Origin: Streptomyces viridochromogenes
Lineage (GTDB): Bacteria > Actinomycetota > Actinomycetes > Streptomycetales > Streptomycetaceae
Assembly: GCF_001270495.1 (NCBI RefSeq)
Contig: NZ_LGUR01000219.1
Location: forward strand, 161,088 to 225,087
Length of the DNA: 64,000 nucleotides
Direction of reading: 5' to 3'
This document shows positions 52,958-61,807 of this stretch, in pieces (positions within the stretch are counted from its first letter, which is position 1; each line of letters starts with the position of its first letter). The position numbers were made by a program, and so were the translations under genes. The notes under the pieces were generated by a model. It did not search any database. It had not been told where the DNA came from and saw only the letters and a program-made list of their open reading frames with translations.

Positions 52958-53090
52958 CCTCAAGTCAACTTGAGATTTTACGTTGCTTGCACGGACCCAC
53001 ACCGGGCCGAACCCCGGGCCGACCTCGGGCCTGAACCGAGGCCCCGACCCCGGCCCTCCCGACTTCACTTCCCCGAATCGAGGCACACCC

Positions 53091-53693
53091 ATGTCCCAGA
53101 CGGCCCAGCCCCACCCCCCGCTCAAGATCGGCGTCCTCATCGGCAGCGTCCGCCCCGGCCGATTCGCCGACAAGGTCTCCCAGTGGTTCGTGTCGCGGAT
53201 CGGCCGGCGCGACGACATGGAGACCCACGTCATCGACCTCTCCGAACCCGCCCTCGCCGACGAGCTCAAGCTCACCCTGGAGCAGTCCGACGCCCCGGGC
53301 GACGCACCGACCCTCGCCCAGCGCATCGGGGGACTCGACGGGTTCGTCGTCGTCACGCCCGAGTACAACCACGGCTACCCGGCCGCCCTGAAGCTGGCCA
53401 TCGACTACGTCTACCGGGAGTGGCGGGCGAAGCCGGTCGGCTTCGTCTCCTACGGCGGTATGGCCGGCGGCCAGCGGGCGGTGGAGCAACTCCGGCAGGT
53501 CTTCGCCGAACTGCATGCCGTCACCCTGCGCGACACCGTCAGCTTCCACATGGCCTGGGAGCAGTTCGACGACGAGGGCCGTCCGCACGACCAGGACGGC
53601 ACCAGCAAGGCCGCCGACGTACTGCTGGACCAGCTGGCCTGGTGGGGCCTGACCCTTCGCGAGGGTCGCGCCGTCAGGCCGTACGACGGCTGA
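53091..53693 (+). CDS. NADPH-dependent FMN reductase
   Basis: 200 aa, ATG at 53091. Flavodoxin-like fold with the FMN phosphate loop GSVRPGRFADKV, VVVTPEYNHGYPAALK, and YGGMAGGQRAVEQL. Reduces FMN or quinones and azo compounds using NADPH. Cytosolic; follows the AraC gene by 130 bp and may share its control. Confidence 0.93.
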   Translation: MSQTAQPHPPLKIGVLIGSVRPGRFADKVSQWFVSRIGRRDDMETHVIDLSEPALADELKLTLEQSDAPGDAPTLAQRIGGLDGFVVVTPEYNHGYPAALKLAIDYVYREWRAKPVGFVSYGGMAGGQRAVEQLRQVFAELHAVTLRDTVSFHMAWEQFDDEGRPHDQDGTSKAADVLLDQLAWWGLTLREGRAVRPYDG

Positions 53694-53699
53694 GCCAAG

Positions 53700-53868
53700 C
53701 CCACCGATCTCCGGAAGCCCGGGTCCATGGGGCCAGGGGGCCACGGATCCCCGGGGCCAGGGGCCCACGGGGCCAGGTCTAGGAGTCCACGGAGCCAGGG
53801 GTTCTCGGGTCCTCGGGTCTACGGATCCCCGGGCCCACGGATCTCCGGGCCCACGCATCTCCAGATCC
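53700..53868. repeat. degenerate CCACGGATCCCCGGG repeats
   Basis: About six irregular copies of words such as CCACGGGGCCAGG and CGGATCCCCGGGCCCACGGA between the convergent FMN reductase and IclR genes. Similar GGGCC/GACC-rich repeats lie before the reductase (52990-53085). Likely a folded, non-coding spacer. Confidence 0.6.
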
Positions 53869-55539
53869 TCAGGCCATCGCCACCCGCGCGAACCGCCCCG
53901 CCACCCGCAGATCCGCCTCCACCCGCCCGGCCGTCTCCATCAACTCCGGCAGCACGTCCCGCACGCACTCCTCCACCGACCGTCGAGCCGCGTGCATCGC
54001 CACGTTCACCGCGGCGACCACCCGGCCCGTACGGTCCCGCACCGGTACCGCCACCGACCGCAGTCCCGCCTCCAACTCCTCGTCGACCAAGGCGTATCCC
54101 CGTGTCCGGGCGTCCTCCAGGGCGCCCAGCAGGGTCGCGGGGTCCGTGGTCGTACGTGGAGTGAGCGGGGCCAGATCGTCCAACTTCCGCTCCGCGGGCG
54201 GGAGATCCGCCAGCAGTACCCGGCCCAGTGACGTCGCGTACGCGGGCAGCCGTGTGCCGACGGTGATGTTGACGCTCATCACCCGGCTGGTGGCGGCCCG
54301 GGCCGTGTACTGGATCTCCTCGCCCGACGGCGTCAGCACCGCCAGGGACGCCGACTCGTGCACGCGGTCCGCCAGTTCGGCCAGGTGGGGCGTCGCGATC
54401 TGGGCGAGTGACGTACGGGAAAGGGGCGGGTAGCCGAGGGACAGCACGCTTGGGGTCAGCGCGAAGCCCCGGTTTCCCGACTGCCGTACCAGGCCCAGAT
54501 GCTCGTAGGTGATGAGTGCCCGGCGTGCCGTGGCCCGGGCCAGCCCGGTCGCGCGGGCCACGTCCGTGAGCGTCAGCTCGGCCCGTCCCTCGCCGAAGGC
54601 GGTCAGTACGGTCAGCCCGCGCGCCAGCGACTCGACGAACTCCCTGCCGAGTTCCTGCTTGGAGGCTCCCGTCCAGACGGCGAGGCCCGCCGGAGCCGCC
54701 GCGGGCCGGGCGTCCGGCGCCTCGCGCAGCTCGCGTTCCATCTCCGCGACCGCCGCCCGCAGGCGGGGGAGGAGCGTGTCCCGCAGATCCGCGGCGGTGT
54801 GCCGGCTCGTGTGGCTGACGACGTTCGCCACGCAGGCGATCCCGCCGCCACCCGCACGCGGATCCCGTACCGGTACGGACACCGCGACCAACCCCGGCTC
54901 GATCAACTGGTCGTCCAGCGCCCAGCCGTCCTTCCGCGCCCGCGCCGCCCGGCGTTCGAAGTCCGCGTCGGAGGACAGGTGCTCCCGGGGCGGTACGGCC
55001 ACAAAGCCCCGGTCCTCCGGGTCCGCCGCCCGGCGTTCGCGCCAGGACCGCCACTGCGCGTCCGTCCACTCCGTCGCGAACAGCGGGCCCGGCGCGGTGC
55101 GTTCGGCCGGGAGCAGGTCGCCGATGCGGAAGCTGAGGGACATCGCACGGCGGCGGGTGGCCTGGTGGATGAAGCGGATGCCGTCGCGGTCGCCGACCGC
55201 CAGCGACACCGACTCGTCCAGCGCGTCGGCGAGCGCGTCGGCGTGGGCGGAGAGCAGGGCGGGCAGACCGAGGGCGGCCAGGTAGGCGTTGCCCAGGGCC
55301 ATGACGGGGGGCGCCAGCACCACGTCGCGGCCGTCGAGACGGACGTACCCCATGCGCGCGAGCGTGGCGGCGATCCGGTCCACCGTGGAGCGCGCGAGCC
55401 CGGTGGCCCGCTCCAGCCCGCTCGCGCTCAGCGTCCCGCCGGCCTCCGTCAGCTGCCGCAACACCGCGACGCCACGGATCAGCGGCGTGACCGCCTCGGT
55501 GGGCACGGCACGGTCGTCCAGGGTCGTCATCGCGGGCAT
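53869..55539 (-). CDS. double-length IclR-family regulator (two fused IclR modules)
   Basis: 556 aa, ATG at 55539 with GGAGAG upstream. Two complete IclR modules in tandem. Module 1 (about 15-270) has LSASGLERATGLARSTVDRIAATL and LIEPGLVAVSVPVRD. Module 2 (about 300-545) has LTLTDVARATGLARATARR, RLPAYATSLGRVLLADL and LEAGLRSVAVPVRDRTGRVV. Normal IclR proteins are about 250 aa, so this is a single-chain pseudodimer. Fused IclR pairs are known in actinobacterial aromatic-acid regulators such as the PcaR/PobR group. No catabolic operon adjoins. Confidence 0.9.
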   Translation of the reverse strand: MPAMTTLDDRAVPTEAVTPLIRGVAVLRQLTEAGGTLSASGLERATGLARSTVDRIAATLARMGYVRLDGRDVVLAPPVMALGNAYLAALGLPALLSAHADALADALDESVSLAVGDRDGIRFIHQATRRRAMSLSFRIGDLLPAERTAPGPLFATEWTDAQWRSWRERRAADPEDRGFVAVPPREHLSSDADFERRAARARKDGWALDDQLIEPGLVAVSVPVRDPRAGGGGIACVANVVSHTSRHTAADLRDTLLPRLRAAVAEMERELREAPDARPAAAPAGLAVWTGASKQELGREFVESLARGLTVLTAFGEGRAELTLTDVARATGLARATARRALITYEHLGLVRQSGNRGFALTPSVLSLGYPPLSRTSLAQIATPHLAELADRVHESASLAVLTPSGEEIQYTARAATSRVMSVNITVGTRLPAYATSLGRVLLADLPPAERKLDDLAPLTPRTTTDPATLLGALEDARTRGYALVDEELEAGLRSVAVPVRDRTGRVVAAVNVAMHAARRSVEECVRDVLPELMETAGRVEADLRVAGRFARVAMA

Positions 55540-55679
55540 CGGCTCTCCGGTACGGCGTTCTGCGGCAGGCCCAACCGTAGGTGGTTCTCGCCCCCGCCGC
55601 CCCTGCCCTCCCGCCCCCAGGGGGTCTGCCCCCTGGAACCCCGCTCCTCGAACGCCGGAGGGGCTGGTGATTCCGGCCC

Positions 55680-56960
55680 CTACCCCCGCGTCACCCGCAC
55701 CCGGTACCCCCCGTCCAGACCGGCCTCCACCACCGCCACCCGCACCCCCCGCTTCTCATCCCGGAACTCCTCCCCCGGCACGAACGTCGCGTCCGAGAGC
55801 TCGGCGTGGACGTTCGGGCTGCGGGTGCAGCCGCCGCTGTCCTCGTGGGAGTCGAGGACCCGCACCGGGCCCATTCCGGTGTCGACGTCCGCGTCGACCT
55901 TGTAGATCAGGACGCCGGGGCGGCACACGGCCTCGTCGTTGCCCTCGCGGGTGCGCAGTTCGACGGCGTATCCGGTACGGCTGTCCAGCGGCACGAACAC
56001 CAGCTTCGGGCCGCCCGCGCGGGCCAGCGGTGTCAGGGCGTACTCGGCCGTGCCGGGGACGGCCGCGCACCGGACCTGGGCGGCGTCCAGCCAGCCCAGC
56101 TTCCACTTGTGCCAGCCGAGCAGGTCGTTGTTGGCGCCCCAGTCCTCGCTCATGATGTCCCAGTGGCCGACCGCGCCCCCGCCCTCGGCGGTGTAGAGGT
56201 CGGGCAGGCCGAAGACATGGCCGTTCTCGTGGGGGAGGACCCGGTAGCCGGTGCGGTGGTAGGTGCCGGAGCCGTCGTCCTGGCGGGAGTAGACGAAGGA
56301 CGCGTTGGTCACCGAGACGCCGTCGGCCACCGGGGCCTCCGCGTTGCCCGCGAAGGTCACCGACAGGACCGTGTCCAGAGCCGACGGGCCCGCGTTCGGG
56401 GTCACGAGCACGTTCAGGAAGTCGTACGACCGGAAGTCCACCTTGGGATCGGCCGCGACCACGAGGTCCTGGACCAGCTTCCGGTACCCCGGATCGAAGG
56501 GCGCGCCGCGCTCTATGCCGTACGCCCGGAACGACTTGGGCATCCGGAGCCAGCGGGGGATCGGGGTCTCGGGGCGGTAGTCGAGGCGGCCGTAGGAGCT
56601 GGTGCGAAACCACTTCTGGGTCTGCGGGAAGAACTCCGCGAAACGGTCGAGCGCCTTGCCCGGACCGGGGGCGTCGGGGAAGTCGACCATCAGGGTGAGG
56701 GCGCGGACCGTGCCGGTGGAGCGGGCGTAGCCGCGCGCCGTCGGCACGCCCTCCGACATCTGGATGGTCGGCCGGCCGCTGATCATGCAGGGGCCGAGTA
56801 CGGAGGAGTGGAGCGGAGGGTCCGGGCTCGCTCCGGCCGCCGTCGAGGTTCCCGCCGTGAGGTGTCCGGTGCCTGCCGAGGTGCTGACCGCCAGGGTCAG
56901 GACGGTCACGGAGGCGAGGGCGGCCACACGGCGGGGGCGTATCCGACGGCTCGGCTGCAT
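55680..56960 (-). CDS. secreted M6-like metalloprotease
   Basis: 426 aa, ATG at 56960. Signal peptide RRVAALASVTVLTLAVSTSA. Zinc site HENGHVFGLPDLY (HExGH pattern) with a downstream WDIMSEDWG Met-turn-like segment, as in M6 (immune inhibitor A-like) peptidases. Mature enzyme would be extracellular. A C-terminal beta domain ends GGYRVRVTRG. Divergent from a TetR gene across a Crp-type site, which may couple its expression to development or nutrient state. Confidence 0.85.
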   Translation of the reverse strand: MQPSRRIRPRRVAALASVTVLTLAVSTSAGTGHLTAGTSTAAGASPDPPLHSSVLGPCMISGRPTIQMSEGVPTARGYARSTGTVRALTLMVDFPDAPGPGKALDRFAEFFPQTQKWFRTSSYGRLDYRPETPIPRWLRMPKSFRAYGIERGAPFDPGYRKLVQDLVVAADPKVDFRSYDFLNVLVTPNAGPSALDTVLSVTFAGNAEAPVADGVSVTNASFVYSRQDDGSGTYHRTGYRVLPHENGHVFGLPDLYTAEGGGAVGHWDIMSEDWGANNDLLGWHKWKLGWLDAAQVRCAAVPGTAEYALTPLARAGGPKLVFVPLDSRTGYAVELRTREGNDEAVCRPGVLIYKVDADVDTGMGPVRVLDSHEDSGGCTRSPNVHAELSDATFVPGEEFRDEKRGVRVAVVEAGLDGGYRVRVTRG

Positions 56961-57086
56961 GCACGGGCCCTTCAGTCCATGGCAGCCCGCCGGACTGCGC
57001 GCTGCACCCTCTCGATCACCCTGTGTCGAGGGGCGCCGGGGGCGCGCGTTGGAGGAGACCGAACGTGGGTTCTTCGGACCGAGTTA

Positions 57087-57102
57087 TGTGACTCAGGTCA
57101 CA
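57087..57102. promoter_or_regulatory. perfect Crp-type site
   Basis: TGTGAC-TCAG-GTCACA fits both the TGTGA-N6-TCACA consensus and the GTG-N6-GNCAC form reported for Streptomyces Crp. It lies 127 bp from the metalloprotease start and 117 bp from the TetR start. Confidence 0.75.
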
Positions 57103-57218
57103 AGAAATCTCTTCCTGGGCGGGAAATAACCGGGGATCCCTTCCCCGTTTAGCCATGTGTCCGAGCGAAACGGGGACGCCTTCCCCGGATCGCCACCCAG
57201 CAGCATCAGGAGTACGCC

Positions 57219-57863
57219 GTGCAGACCGCAACCCCCGCACCGCGCAAGGCGACCCGGCAGCGCGCCGACGCCGTGCGCAACCGGGAGCGGATCGTCACCG
57301 CCGCCCGGGAGATGTTCGTCGAGTTCGGCCCGGACGTTCCGCTCGACGAGATCGCCCGCCGGGCCGGCGTCGGCAACGCCACGGTGTACCGCAACTTCCC
57401 CGACCGCGACGCGCTGGTCCGTGAGGTCGTCTGCTCCGTCATGGACCGTGTGTCGGAGGCGGCCGAGCTGGCGCTCGCGGAGACCGGGGACGCCTTCGGA
57501 GCGCTGGAGCGCTTCGTGCACACCTCCGCCGACGAGCGGATCAGCGCGCTGTGCCCGATGGTCCAGAGCACCTTCGACCAGCACCACCCCGACCTGGAAG
57601 CCGCGCGCGATCGGTGCGAGCAGCTCGTCGAGCAGCTCATGGACCGGGGCAAGGCGACCGGTCAGCTCCGCCCCGACGTGAGCGCCGGTGACCTGATGGT
57701 CGCCGTGTCGCAGCTGTCCCGGCCCCCGGCCGGCACGGGCTGCGGCACCGCCGACCGTTTCGTGCACCGAACTCTCCAGCTGTTCCTGGACGGGCTGCGG
57801 GCACCGGCCCGCTCCGTCCTGCCGGGCACGGCCGTGACCATGGAGGACCTCCGCCAGTCCTGA
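57219..57863 (+). CDS. TetR-family regulator
   Basis: 214 aa from the GTG at 57219 (CAGGAG upstream). Helix-turn-helix about 18-62: RERIVTAAREMFVEFG, DEIARRAGVGNATVYRNFPD. The ligand domain is ordinary. A DHA2 pump gene follows at 58003 on the same strand, so it probably autoregulates a regulator/pump operon. Confidence 0.92.
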   Translation: MQTATPAPRKATRQRADAVRNRERIVTAAREMFVEFGPDVPLDEIARRAGVGNATVYRNFPDRDALVREVVCSVMDRVSEAAELALAETGDAFGALERFVHTSADERISALCPMVQSTFDQHHPDLEAARDRCEQLVEQLMDRGKATGQLRPDVSAGDLMVAVSQLSRPPAGTGCGTADRFVHRTLQLFLDGLRAPARSVLPGTAVTMEDLRQS

Positions 57864-57880
57864 CCGACCAGTTCAGTACC

Positions 57881-57940
57881 GAACTTCACCGACCTTTACC
57901 GACTCTCACCGGCCTTTACCGACTTTCACCGGCCGTCGCC
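57881..57940 (+). repeat. 20-bp tandem repeat between TetR and pump genes
   Basis: Three units of GAcTyTCACCGrCCTTTACC at 57881, 57901 and 57921. They could be operator sites for the regulator just upstream of the pump. Confidence 0.7.
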
Positions 57941-58002
57941 GACGACGCGTCGTCCCCTTTCGTTCGCTTTTTCCGTCACGAAGTCCCGAAGTGGGTATCC
58001 CC

Positions 58003-59544
58003 ATGTCTGAAACAGCCTCAAAGGCTCCCGGCGTCCTGGAGAAGTCCGGCGACGCCAACCGCTGGAAGGCGCTCGTGTTCATCGCGCTCGCCCAGCTGAT
58101 GGTCGTGCTCGACGCCACCATCGTGAACATCGCCCTGCCGTCAGCCCAGGTGGACCTCGGCATCTCCGACGGCAACCGGCAGTGGGTCGTCACGGCCTAC
58201 GCCCTGGCCTTCGGCGGTCTGCTGCTGTTCGGCGGCCGGATAGCCGACCTGTGGGGCCGCAAGCGGGCCTTCGTCGTCGGCCTGGTCGGCTTCGCCGGCG
58301 CCTCCGCGCTCGGTGGCGCCGCCACCAACGAGGCGATGATGTTCGGCGCCCGCGCCCTCCAGGGCGTCTTCGGCGCCCTGCTCGCGCCCGCCGCGCTCTC
58401 CCTGCTCGCCGTGATGTTCACGGACGCCAAGGAACGTGCCAAGGCGTTCGGCATCTACGGCGCGATCGCCGGTGGCGGTGGCGCCGTCGGCTTCATCCTC
58501 GGCGGCGTGCTGACCGAGTACATGGACTGGCGCTGGACGTTCTTCGTCAACATCCCGTTCGCGATCGTCGCGGCGGCCGGCGCGTACTTCGTCATCCGTG
58601 AGCCCGAGGGCGGCCGCAACCGCAACCCGCTCGACATCCCCGGCGTCCTGCTGTCCACCCTGGGCCTGGTCGCGCTGGTCTACGGCTTCACCCGCGCCGA
58701 GTCCGACGGCTGGGGCGACTCCATGACGGTCGGCATGTTCGTCGCCTCGGCGGTCCTGCTGCTCGCGTTCGTCGTCACCGAGGCCAAGGTCAAGGCCCCG
58801 CTGCTGCCCCTGCGCGTGGTCACCGACCGCAACCGCGGCGGCGTCTACCTCTCGCTCGGTATCGCGATCATCGCGATGTTCGGCACGTTCCTCTTCCTGA
58901 CCTACTACCTGCAGATCGTGAAGGGCTACACGCCGATCAAGACCGGCTTCGCCTTCATGCCGATGATCGTCGGCATGATGGTCGGCTCGACCCAGATCGG
59001 CACCCGCCTGATGACCCGCGTCCCGGCGCGGCTGCTGATGGCCCCCGGCTTCCTGGTCGCCGCGGTCGGCATGCTCCTGATGACCCAGCTGGAGATCGGC
59101 TCGTCGTACGCCTCGACGATCCTGCCGGCGATGCTGCTGCTCGGCCTCGGCATGGGTACGGCGTTCATGCCCGCCATGTCCCTGGCCACCCTGGGTGTCG
59201 AGCCCCGGGACTCCGGTGTCGCCTCCGCGATGGTCAACACCTCGCAGCAGGTGGGCGGCGCGATCGGAACGGCCCTGCTGAACACGATCGCCGCCTCGGC
59301 CACGACCTCCTACATCGCCGACCACATCGGCGCCGCGGGCTCCCGCTCGCAGCAGCAGCTGGTCCAGCTGGAAGGCATGGTGCACGGCTACACCAACGCG
59401 ATCTGGTTCGCCGTCGGCATGCTGGTGCTCGCCGCGCTCATCGTCGTGACCTTCGTCAACGCCGGCCGCCCGGACGGTACGACGGTGGCGTCCTCCGAGG
59501 AGGGCGCCGAGGACGAGCTGCCGGTGCCGGTCGTCGCGCACTGA
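58003..59544 (+). CDS. DHA2-family 14-helix multidrug transporter
   Basis: 513 aa, ATG at 58003 (GTG at 57991 possible). Helix 1 LMVVLDATIVNIALP, motif A GGRIADLWGRKRAFV, motif C-like AGGGGAVGFILGGVL. Proton-driven exporter of hydrophobic drugs, related to EmrB/QacA types. Preceded by a TetR gene and followed by a bidirectional terminator. Confidence 0.93.
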   Translation: MSETASKAPGVLEKSGDANRWKALVFIALAQLMVVLDATIVNIALPSAQVDLGISDGNRQWVVTAYALAFGGLLLFGGRIADLWGRKRAFVVGLVGFAGASALGGAATNEAMMFGARALQGVFGALLAPAALSLLAVMFTDAKERAKAFGIYGAIAGGGGAVGFILGGVLTEYMDWRWTFFVNIPFAIVAAAGAYFVIREPEGGRNRNPLDIPGVLLSTLGLVALVYGFTRAESDGWGDSMTVGMFVASAVLLLAFVVTEAKVKAPLLPLRVVTDRNRGGVYLSLGIAIIAMFGTFLFLTYYLQIVKGYTPIKTGFAFMPMIVGMMVGSTQIGTRLMTRVPARLLMAPGFLVAAVGMLLMTQLEIGSSYASTILPAMLLLGLGMGTAFMPAMSLATLGVEPRDSGVASAMVNTSQQVGGAIGTALLNTIAASATTSYIADHIGAAGSRSQQQLVQLEGMVHGYTNAIWFAVGMLVLAALIVVTFVNAGRPDGTTVASSEEGAEDELPVPVVAH

Positions 59545-59585
59545 GCCGACGACGACCGACCGGTCGTACCCCTTCGGGACCAGGT

Positions 59586-59618
59586 GTACGTACGGGGATG
59601 GGGACGCTCCGTACGTAC
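59586..59618. terminator. hairpin after the pump gene
   Basis: GTACGTACGG / CCGTACGTAC, perfect 10-bp stem with 13-nt loop. Confidence 0.6.
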
Positions 59619-59626
59619 GACCCCCA

Positions 59627-59690
59627 GGACCTGCCCCGGCTCCGCCGAACGCTTCTTGAACGAGCGGATCAGCGGAGCCAGGGCAGGTCC
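59627..59690. terminator. long bidirectional terminator between pump and MarR genes
   Basis: 19-bp arms GGACCTGCCCCGGCTCCGC (59627-59645) and its complement at 59672-59690, one mismatch, 26-nt loop. The right arm covers the last codons of the MarR gene, so the hairpin serves both convergent genes. Confidence 0.75.
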
Positions 59691-60172
59691 GCACCCGCTT
59701 CGCTCGGCTGCAGGCCCTCGGCGACGATCCGCATGATCTCGCCGAGGGCCTTCTGCTGTTCGGTGGTGAGCCGGTCGAACACCGCCTGGCGTACGGCCTC
59801 CACATGGCCCGGCGCGGTCTGCTGCAGCACCTCCTGGCCCGCGTCGGTCAGCACCGCGAACTGGCCCCGCTTGTCGTCGGGGCAGTCCTCGCGCCGCACC
59901 CAGCCGTTCTTCTCCAGCCGGGCGACGGCGTGCGAGAGACGGGAGCGGGTGATCTTGGCGTACATCGCGAGCTCGGTCATCCGCAGCCGGCGGTGCGGGG
60001 ACTCCGCGAGCTTGACCAGAAGGCCGTAGTAGACGTGCGGCATGCCCGCGTCCCGCTGGAGCTGGCGGTCCAGGTGGTCCTCAAGGAGGGTGGTCGCGTC
60101 GATGTAGGAGCGCCATACGCGCTGCTCCTCGTCGTTGAGCCAGCGCGGTTCCGAGGTCGATGCCGTATTCAT
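59669..60172 (-). CDS. MarR-family regulator
   Basis: 167 aa from the ATG at 60172; a GTG at 60181 is possible and the ribosome site is weak for both. Winged helix about 55-115: YYGLLVKLAESPHRRLRMTE then LAMYAKITRSRLSHAVARLE and WVRREDCPDDKRGQFAVLT. Divergent from the dioxygenase-like gene at 60306, which it likely represses. The palindrome GAGAGCTCTC (60187-60196) lies 14 bp before its start. Confidence 0.92.
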   Translation of the reverse strand: MNTASTSEPRWLNDEEQRVWRSYIDATTLLEDHLDRQLQRDAGMPHVYYGLLVKLAESPHRRLRMTELAMYAKITRSRLSHAVARLEKNGWVRREDCPDDKRGQFAVLTDAGQEVLQQTAPGHVEAVRQAVFDRLTTEQQKALGEIMRIVAEGLQPSEAGADLPWLR

Positions 60173-60246
60173 GTACTCCACTGTACGAGAGCTCTCCTTG
60201 AACTTTTAACTACCTGAGCGTACGGTCTTCGGTGAGGAAGCTTTAG

Positions 60247-60259
60247 ATTTGAAGCAAAT
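60247..60259. promoter_or_regulatory. candidate MarR operator
   Basis: ATTTG-AAG-CAAAT, perfect 5-bp arms, in the divergent region 47 bp before the dioxygenase-like start. A further TGAAGCA copy follows at about 60263. Confidence 0.6.
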
Positions 60260-60305
60260 GACGTGAAGCAAGCAACGCCTCAAGCCTCCGGAGGGAGCCG
60301 CCGCC

Positions 60306-61094
60306 ATGTCCGCCGCCACGCAGGAGCGCATGCCTGCCCTCTATCTCAGCCACGGCGCACCGCCGCTCGCGGACGACCCGATCTGGCCCGGTGAACTCGC
60401 CGCCTGGTCCGCCGGCCTGCCCCGCCCGAAGGCGATCCTCATGGTCTCCGCCCACTGGGAGGAGGCTCCGCTCGCCATCGGTGCCACCGAGACCGTTCCT
60501 CTCGTCTACGACTTCTGGGGATTCCCCGAGCACTACTACCAGGTGACCTATACGGCTCCCGGCGCTCCGCAACTCGCCGAGTCCGTACGGAAGCTGCTGC
60601 GCGCCCCCGGTACACCCGTGCAGGACATCCCGGACCGCGGCCTCGACCACGGTGCCTACGTCCCGCTCGTCGAGATGTACCCCGCGGCAGACATCCCTGT
60701 CCTCCAGATCTCCATGCCGACCCTCGACCCGGTGAAGCTCATGGAGATCGGCCGCAAGCTGGCACCGCTGCGGGACGAGGGCGTGCTGATCGTCGGCTCC
60801 GGCTTCTTCACCCACAACCTGGCCGCACTCCGGCAGAGCGGTATCCCCGCCTGGTCCGTGGAGTTCGACGACTGGGGCCGCCGGGCACTGGAGAACCGCG
60901 ACTGGGACTCACTCCTGGACTTCCTCCACAAGGCCCCGGCCGGCCGCTACGCCCACCCCCGCACCGAGCACTTCGCCCCGCTGTTCGTGACGATGGGCGC
61001 GGCGGACGCGGCAGGCGAGCTCGAGGCCGCGCAGAAGTCGGTGATCGACGGCTTCTGGATGGGCTTGGCGAAGCGCTCGGTGCAGTTCGGCTGA
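60306..61094 (+). CDS. DODA-type extradiol ring-cleavage dioxygenase family protein
   Basis: 262 aa, ATG at 60306. LigB/YgiD fold with the metal-site His residues in LYLSHGAPPL, MVSAHWEEAP and GSGFFTHNL, and the general-acid region LDHGAYVPLVEMYP. It should use Fe or Zn to open a catechol-type ring; YgiD relatives act on L-DOPA. Paired with a divergent MarR gene, a common arrangement for aromatic-responsive detoxification. Confidence 0.9.
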   Translation: MSAATQERMPALYLSHGAPPLADDPIWPGELAAWSAGLPRPKAILMVSAHWEEAPLAIGATETVPLVYDFWGFPEHYYQVTYTAPGAPQLAESVRKLLRAPGTPVQDIPDRGLDHGAYVPLVEMYPAADIPVLQISMPTLDPVKLMEIGRKLAPLRDEGVLIVGSGFFTHNLAALRQSGIPAWSVEFDDWGRRALENRDWDSLLDFLHKAPAGRYAHPRTEHFAPLFVTMGAADAAGELEAAQKSVIDGFWMGLAKRSVQFG

Positions 61095-61107
61095 GCCTTT
61101 CGCCGTC

Positions 61108-61638
61108 TCACAGCTCCTTCTCGTACCAGGCGACGTCCCAGTACCGGCCGAACTTGCGCCCCACCTCGCGGTAGGTGCCGACGTACCGGAAGCCGAAGCC
61201 CTCGTGCAGGCGCGTGGACGCCTCGTTCGGCGGGACGATCCCCGCGTAGGCGCGATGCACGTCCTCCTCCGCCAGGGCCTCGAACAGGGCCTTGTAGAGG
61301 AGGGTGCCGATGCCCCGGCGGCCGGCGTCCGGCGCGAGGTAGACGGTCACCTCCACCGAGGTGCCGTACGCGGGCTTCGGCCGGAAGGCGCTGGATGTGG
61401 CGTAGCCGAGAATCCGCTGTGAGTTGCGCCCGGGACCGGCCTCCGCGGCAACCATCAATCGATGCGGGCCGTCTTCAGGATGGGAGAGCAGCCAAGGGCG
61501 GCGCTCTTCCGGCGTGAAGACGGCTGTGTCGAACGTGATGGGCGTCTCACGTACATAGTGGTTGTAGATGTCGGTGAGGGCATCGAGGTCACTCTCGACT
61601 CCCGGCCTGACCTGCACCTCTGTACGTTCCGGCAGCAT
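61108..61638 (-). CDS. PAT-like GNAT acetyltransferase
   Basis: 176 aa. GNAT with the phosphinothricin acetyltransferase pattern: YNHYVRETPITFDTAVF, VEVTVYLAPDAGRRGIGTLLY (acetyl-CoA loop), GIVPPNEASTRLHEGFGF, and WYEKEL. It would acetylate the amino group of phosphinothricin or a methionine-sulfone-like compound. Divergent from hrdD, the same neighbourhood as the bialaphos-resistance gene known in S. coelicolor, as I recall it. Confidence 0.88.
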   Translation of the reverse strand: MLPERTEVQVRPGVESDLDALTDIYNHYVRETPITFDTAVFTPEERRPWLLSHPEDGPHRLMVAAEAGPGRNSQRILGYATSSAFRPKPAYGTSVEVTVYLAPDAGRRGIGTLLYKALFEALAEEDVHRAYAGIVPPNEASTRLHEGFGFRYVGTYREVGRKFGRYWDVAWYEKEL

Positions 61639-61699
61639 CGGTCCTCCTCAGGTGGCCGGACAGGGTACTGCAAGATCAGAAAAATAGGGGGGCGGCTTG

Positions 61700-61725
61700 G
61701 GAATTCTGTCCTGATTCCAGTCGTT
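61700..61725 (+). promoter_or_regulatory. SigR-type promoter of hrdD
   Basis: GGAAT (61700-61704), exactly 18 bp, GTT (61723-61725), the thiol-stress sigma factor SigR consensus, 85 bp upstream of the hrdD start. hrdD is a known SigR target in S. coelicolor. Confidence 0.85.
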
Positions 61726-61807
61726 GTTTCCATCGGATGCCGGGCACTCGACAAGAGTCCCAAGCGTTCAAGAACCACCCGCCCGCCCACATCGCAAGGG
61801 AGCACGC

